This document shows positions 61,533 to 64,000 of a DNA stretch of 64,000 nucleotides, one piece after another (the first letter of the stretch is position 1; every line of letters begins with the position of its first letter). The position numbers and the translations under genes are program-made. The stretch is from Thermophagus sp052400625 (GTDB lineage Bacteria; Bacteroidota; Bacteroidia; Bacteroidales; Marinilabiliaceae): the NCBI GenBank assembly GCA_052400625.1, contig JBQTGH010000001.1, one strand, 5' to 3'. Below the pieces are notes generated by a model. The model was not told the DNA's origin, searched no databases, and saw nothing but the letters and a program-made list of their open reading frames with translations.

Positions 61533-62819
61533 TTATTTTTCGAGAGCTTCTGCTACCACGAAAGTACTTCCTCCTATGAAAATCAAATCTTTATCCCCAG
61601 CATTTTTTTTTGCAGCAGCGACTGCCAAACGAACATTCGGATAGGTTTCACCCTTAAGACCCATCTTTTCGGCCGCCTCACCCAGTTTCTTTTCATCCAA
61701 AGCTCTAGGAATGGATGCACGTGTAAAATAATAGCATGCTTCCTTAGGAAGTAACTTTAATATACTTTGAGTATCCTTATCATTTACCATTCCCCAAACT
61801 ATATGCATTTTCTCATGTGCGACGGTCTTTAGCTGTCCCATCACCCGTTCTATTCCATCGACATTGTGACCGGTATCACAAACTGTCATTGGATGACGTG
61901 CAACCACTTGCCAACGTCCGGCAAGACCCGTTTGCTCCGACACTTTTTCAATCCCTTCGGCCAAAGAAGATGCATCAACCAGGAATCCTTTTCCCCTCAA
62001 CAACACCACCGATGTCAAAACCGTTAAAAGATTTTCCTGCTGATAGCTTCCCAGCAGCGGCAATTGAAATGATCCTGAAAAATATTTGGATGTCACACTC
62101 ACCCGTTGATAAAAATCACCTATTTCTACTTTATTTACATCAAATATTTGTGACGCAAAAAAAACAGGTGCCTCCCGCTCCGATGCCACCTGCCTGAAAA
62201 CACCGGCCGTCTCCTCCTGATAACGTCCTATTACCACCGGCACCCTATTTTTTATGATGCCCGCTTTTTCTCCGGCAATAGCAGAAAGCGTATGCCCCAA
62301 AAACATAGTGTGGTCCATGCCGATATTGGTGATAACCGATAAATCGGGAGTAATAATATTGGTTGAATCGAGACGACCGCCAAGCCCTACTTCCACAACG
62401 GCAACATCAACCTCCTCACGGGCAAAATAGTCAAAGGCCATCGCTACCGTCATCTCAAAAAAGGAAGGATGAAGTCGCTCTATAATTTCCTGATTGTTCT
62501 CAACAAAATCGGTCACCTCTTGCTTCGATATCATTTGCCCGTTAACACGGATCCGCTCCCGGAAGTCAAGCAAATGCGGTGAAGTATAAAGACCGGTCCG
62601 ATACCCGGCACTTTGCAAAATGGAAGCAATCATGTGCGAAACACTCCCCTTGCCGTTGGTTCCGGCCACATGAATGGTTTTATATTTTCGGTGAGGGTGT
62701 CCGAAATGCCGGTCGAGGGCATAAGTATTTTCCAACCCGCTTTTATAGGCAGCTTTCCCGCTACGCTGATACATCGGCAACTGCTCAAACAGATATTGAA
62801 TGGTTTCCTGATAAGTCAT
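61533..62819 (-). CDS. folC: Bifunctional folylpolyglutamate / dihydrofolate synthase
   Basis: Adds glutamate to dihydropteroate and to folates in the cytoplasm. ATG 62819 (MTYQETIQYLF) gives 428 residues, the usual N terminus; the frame extends 20 codons to TTG 62879 but that is not needed. The ATP loop is VAGTNGKGSVSHMIASIL (about 50-67), followed by GLYTSPHLLDFRERIRVNG, the VVEVGLGGRLDSTN motif, and ITNIGMDHTMFLGHTL with the magnesium-site histidine. Its end lies directly upstream of the tRNA-Val promoter. Confidence 0.94.
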   Translation of the reverse strand: MTYQETIQYLFEQLPMYQRSGKAAYKSGLENTYALDRHFGHPHRKYKTIHVAGTNGKGSVSHMIASILQSAGYRTGLYTSPHLLDFRERIRVNGQMISKQEVTDFVENNQEIIERLHPSFFEMTVAMAFDYFAREEVDVAVVEVGLGGRLDSTNIITPDLSVITNIGMDHTMFLGHTLSAIAGEKAGIIKNRVPVVIGRYQEETAGVFRQVASEREAPVFFASQIFDVNKVEIGDFYQRVSVTSKYFSGSFQLPLLGSYQQENLLTVLTSVVLLRGKGFLVDASSLAEGIEKVSEQTGLAGRWQVVARHPMTVCDTGHNVDGIERVMGQLKTVAHEKMHIVWGMVNDKDTQSILKLLPKEACYYFTRASIPRALDEKKLGEAAEKMGLKGETYPNVRLAVAAAKKNAGDKDLIFIGGSTFVVAEALEK

Positions 62820-63084
62820 CCTACTGAAATTAGCACCACAAAAGTCGCATTTTTTGAAGTCATTCCACTCTTTTGCCAACAGAAATTCAAAAAGAATTTA
62901 CCGAAACGCAACAACGGAATTCACCCCCTAAAAATTGCAATCCAACGAAAGCTCGAATATTCGTCTCTAATCGATTTTCCCAAAAAATAACAACAGCATA
63001 CATCTCAGAGTTTCTTCCGTTTTTCGTTTTTAATGCTTAATTTGTAGTCGGTAAAAAGATTAATTAATAATCATTTTAAGCGTA

Positions 63085-64000
63085 TGAAGGTTGATAATCG
63101 GCACATTGTTCATTTCGATCTGGACTCCTTTTTTGTTTCGGTAGAGCGTTTACTCAACAGCCGGCTTAGGGGTGTTCCGGTCATCGTAGGCGGCATGTCC
63201 GATCGAGGCGTTGTGGCAGCATGCAGCTACGAAGCCCGAAGCTTTGGTGTGCATTCGGCCATGCCCATGAAGCTGGCACGTCGGCTCTGCCCACATGCCT
63301 TCTATATTCGTGGTGACATGGACGTGTACAGCCGTTACTCACGCATGGTAACTCAAATCATTGAAGAGTCGGCCCCACTATATGAAAAAGCATCTATTGA
63401 CGAGCATTATCTTGACCTTACCGGCATGGATCGCTTCTTCGGATGCCTCAAGTGGAGCCACGAACTACGAAACAAAATCATGAAAGAAACAGGCCTGCCG
63501 ATTTCTTTCGGCCTCTCGATCAATAAAACGGTCTCAAAAATAGCCACCGGAGAGGCCAAACCCAACGGCGAAAAACAAGTTGATTACAATGAAGTACGTC
63601 CCTTTTTGTGGCCTCTCTCCATTCGAAAAATACCCATGATCGGCCCTTCCACCTATAAGCTGCTGCGATCCATGGGGATTGATCGAATCAAAACACTGGC
63701 AGACATGCCTTCCGAAATGTTGTACCATGCTCTCGGCAAAAACGGAATAGAAATCTGGCGTAGGGCTAATGGCATTGACCCAACCCCCATAACACCTTAT
63801 ACCGAACAAAAATCCATCAGCAGTGAACGCACCTTTGAACAGGACACAGGAGACATGAAAATGCTAATGGCTCAGGTCGTAAAAATGACCGAAAAGCTGG
63901 CCTACCAGCTTCGTGCCACAGAGAAGCTGACAGGATGCATCTCCGTTAAAATAAAATACAGCGATTTTGAAACGCGCACCCTCCAGAAAACGGTTCCCTA
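63085..64000 (+). CDS. dinB: DNA polymerase IV (DinB, Y-family), 3' end outside the window
   Basis: Error-prone translesion polymerase. From ATG 63085 the frame is open to the window edge, giving 305 complete codons, so the little-finger domain is cut. Catalytic residues are present: HFDLDSFFVSVE (about 10-21) and KASIDEHYLDL (about 100-110; SIDE supplies the second acid pair). VAACSYEARSFGVHSAMPM and RKIPMIGPSTYKLLRSMGI (helix-hairpin-helix) follow the family. Length and motif spacing match DinB. Confidence 0.95.

Noticed and set aside
1..64000. CRISPR array, prophage, insertion sequence or integrative element
   Set aside because: No regular direct repeats with spacers, transposase or integrase motifs, and no composition break were found. 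All genes are typical chromosomal genes.

Overview
The window is about 64 kb of a Bacteroidota chromosome, most likely a Marinilabiliales- or Bacteroidales-type marine or sediment organism. The lineage call rests on several signs: many intergenic regions carry the Bacteroidota promoter form TTG-N17-22-TAnnTTTG; bamA is followed by tandem OmpH/Skp genes and preceded by uppS and the type IX secretion gene porG; and lineage-typical families are present (DUF4924, TIGR02757, SecDF fusion, fused alpha-gamma KorA with KorB, OmpA-barrel proteins). It looks like ordinary chromosomal backbone. I see no prophage, insertion sequence, integrase, CRISPR array or rRNA operon.

Layout. 1-5.7 kb: zinc transporter (cut by the window edge), then a redox and iron cluster of 1-Cys peroxiredoxin, exported nitroreductase-fold protein, encapsulin shell with its encapsulated ferritin cargo, and catalase. 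6-11 kb: Kef-type antiporter and 2-oxoglutarate:ferredoxin oxidoreductase. 11.3-20.6 kb: gamma-carbonic-anhydrase-like protein, murI, and a long leftward envelope gene block CBS-nadK-porG-uppS-bamA-ompH-ompH-ompH. 20.7-31.6 kb: pdxJ, lysine genes lysC-lysA behind a structured RNA leader, manA, engB, prs, rplY, pth and an Hsp15-like gene. 31.6-38.8 kb: DCC thiol oxidoreductase, two paralogous OmpA-type outer membrane proteins, DsbD and a FabH paralogue. 39-45 kb: tRNA-Leu, a chemoreceptor with two zinc-binding CZB domains, mutS, and a 57-residue membrane protein gene. 45-54 kb: comB, MATE pump, tRNA methyltransferase, TIGR02757, LolD-type ATPase, Ca/cation antiporter, TatA and SecDF. 54-60.4 kb: an ABC permease with an unusual ATPase, divergent from an NtrC-type response regulator and histidine kinase. 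60.4-64 kb: rex, two identical tRNA-Val genes, folC and the start of dinB.

How the parts fit. The envelope block supplies undecaprenyl carrier synthesis, outer membrane protein insertion, periplasmic chaperones and a type IX secretion part. SecDF, TatA, LolD and DsbD add export and folding. The encapsulin, catalase and peroxiredoxin genes together suggest a strategy for iron storage and peroxide removal in an organism that also runs a ferredoxin-dependent, oxygen-sensitive KorAB and a Rex redox repressor.

Most worth a second look: (1) a 16-bp dyad, TGTTC-N6-GGACA, found three times between the ABC operon and the two-component operon; (2) a nested-stem RNA leader before lysC that does not look like a lysine riboswitch; (3) tandem, apparently periplasmic CZB zinc domains in the chemoreceptor; (4) an ABC ATPase with broken signature, Q-loop and D-loop; (5) an OmpA-like paralogue that has lost both peptidoglycan-binding residues; (6) an unannotated 57-residue two-helix membrane protein with its own promoter and terminator.
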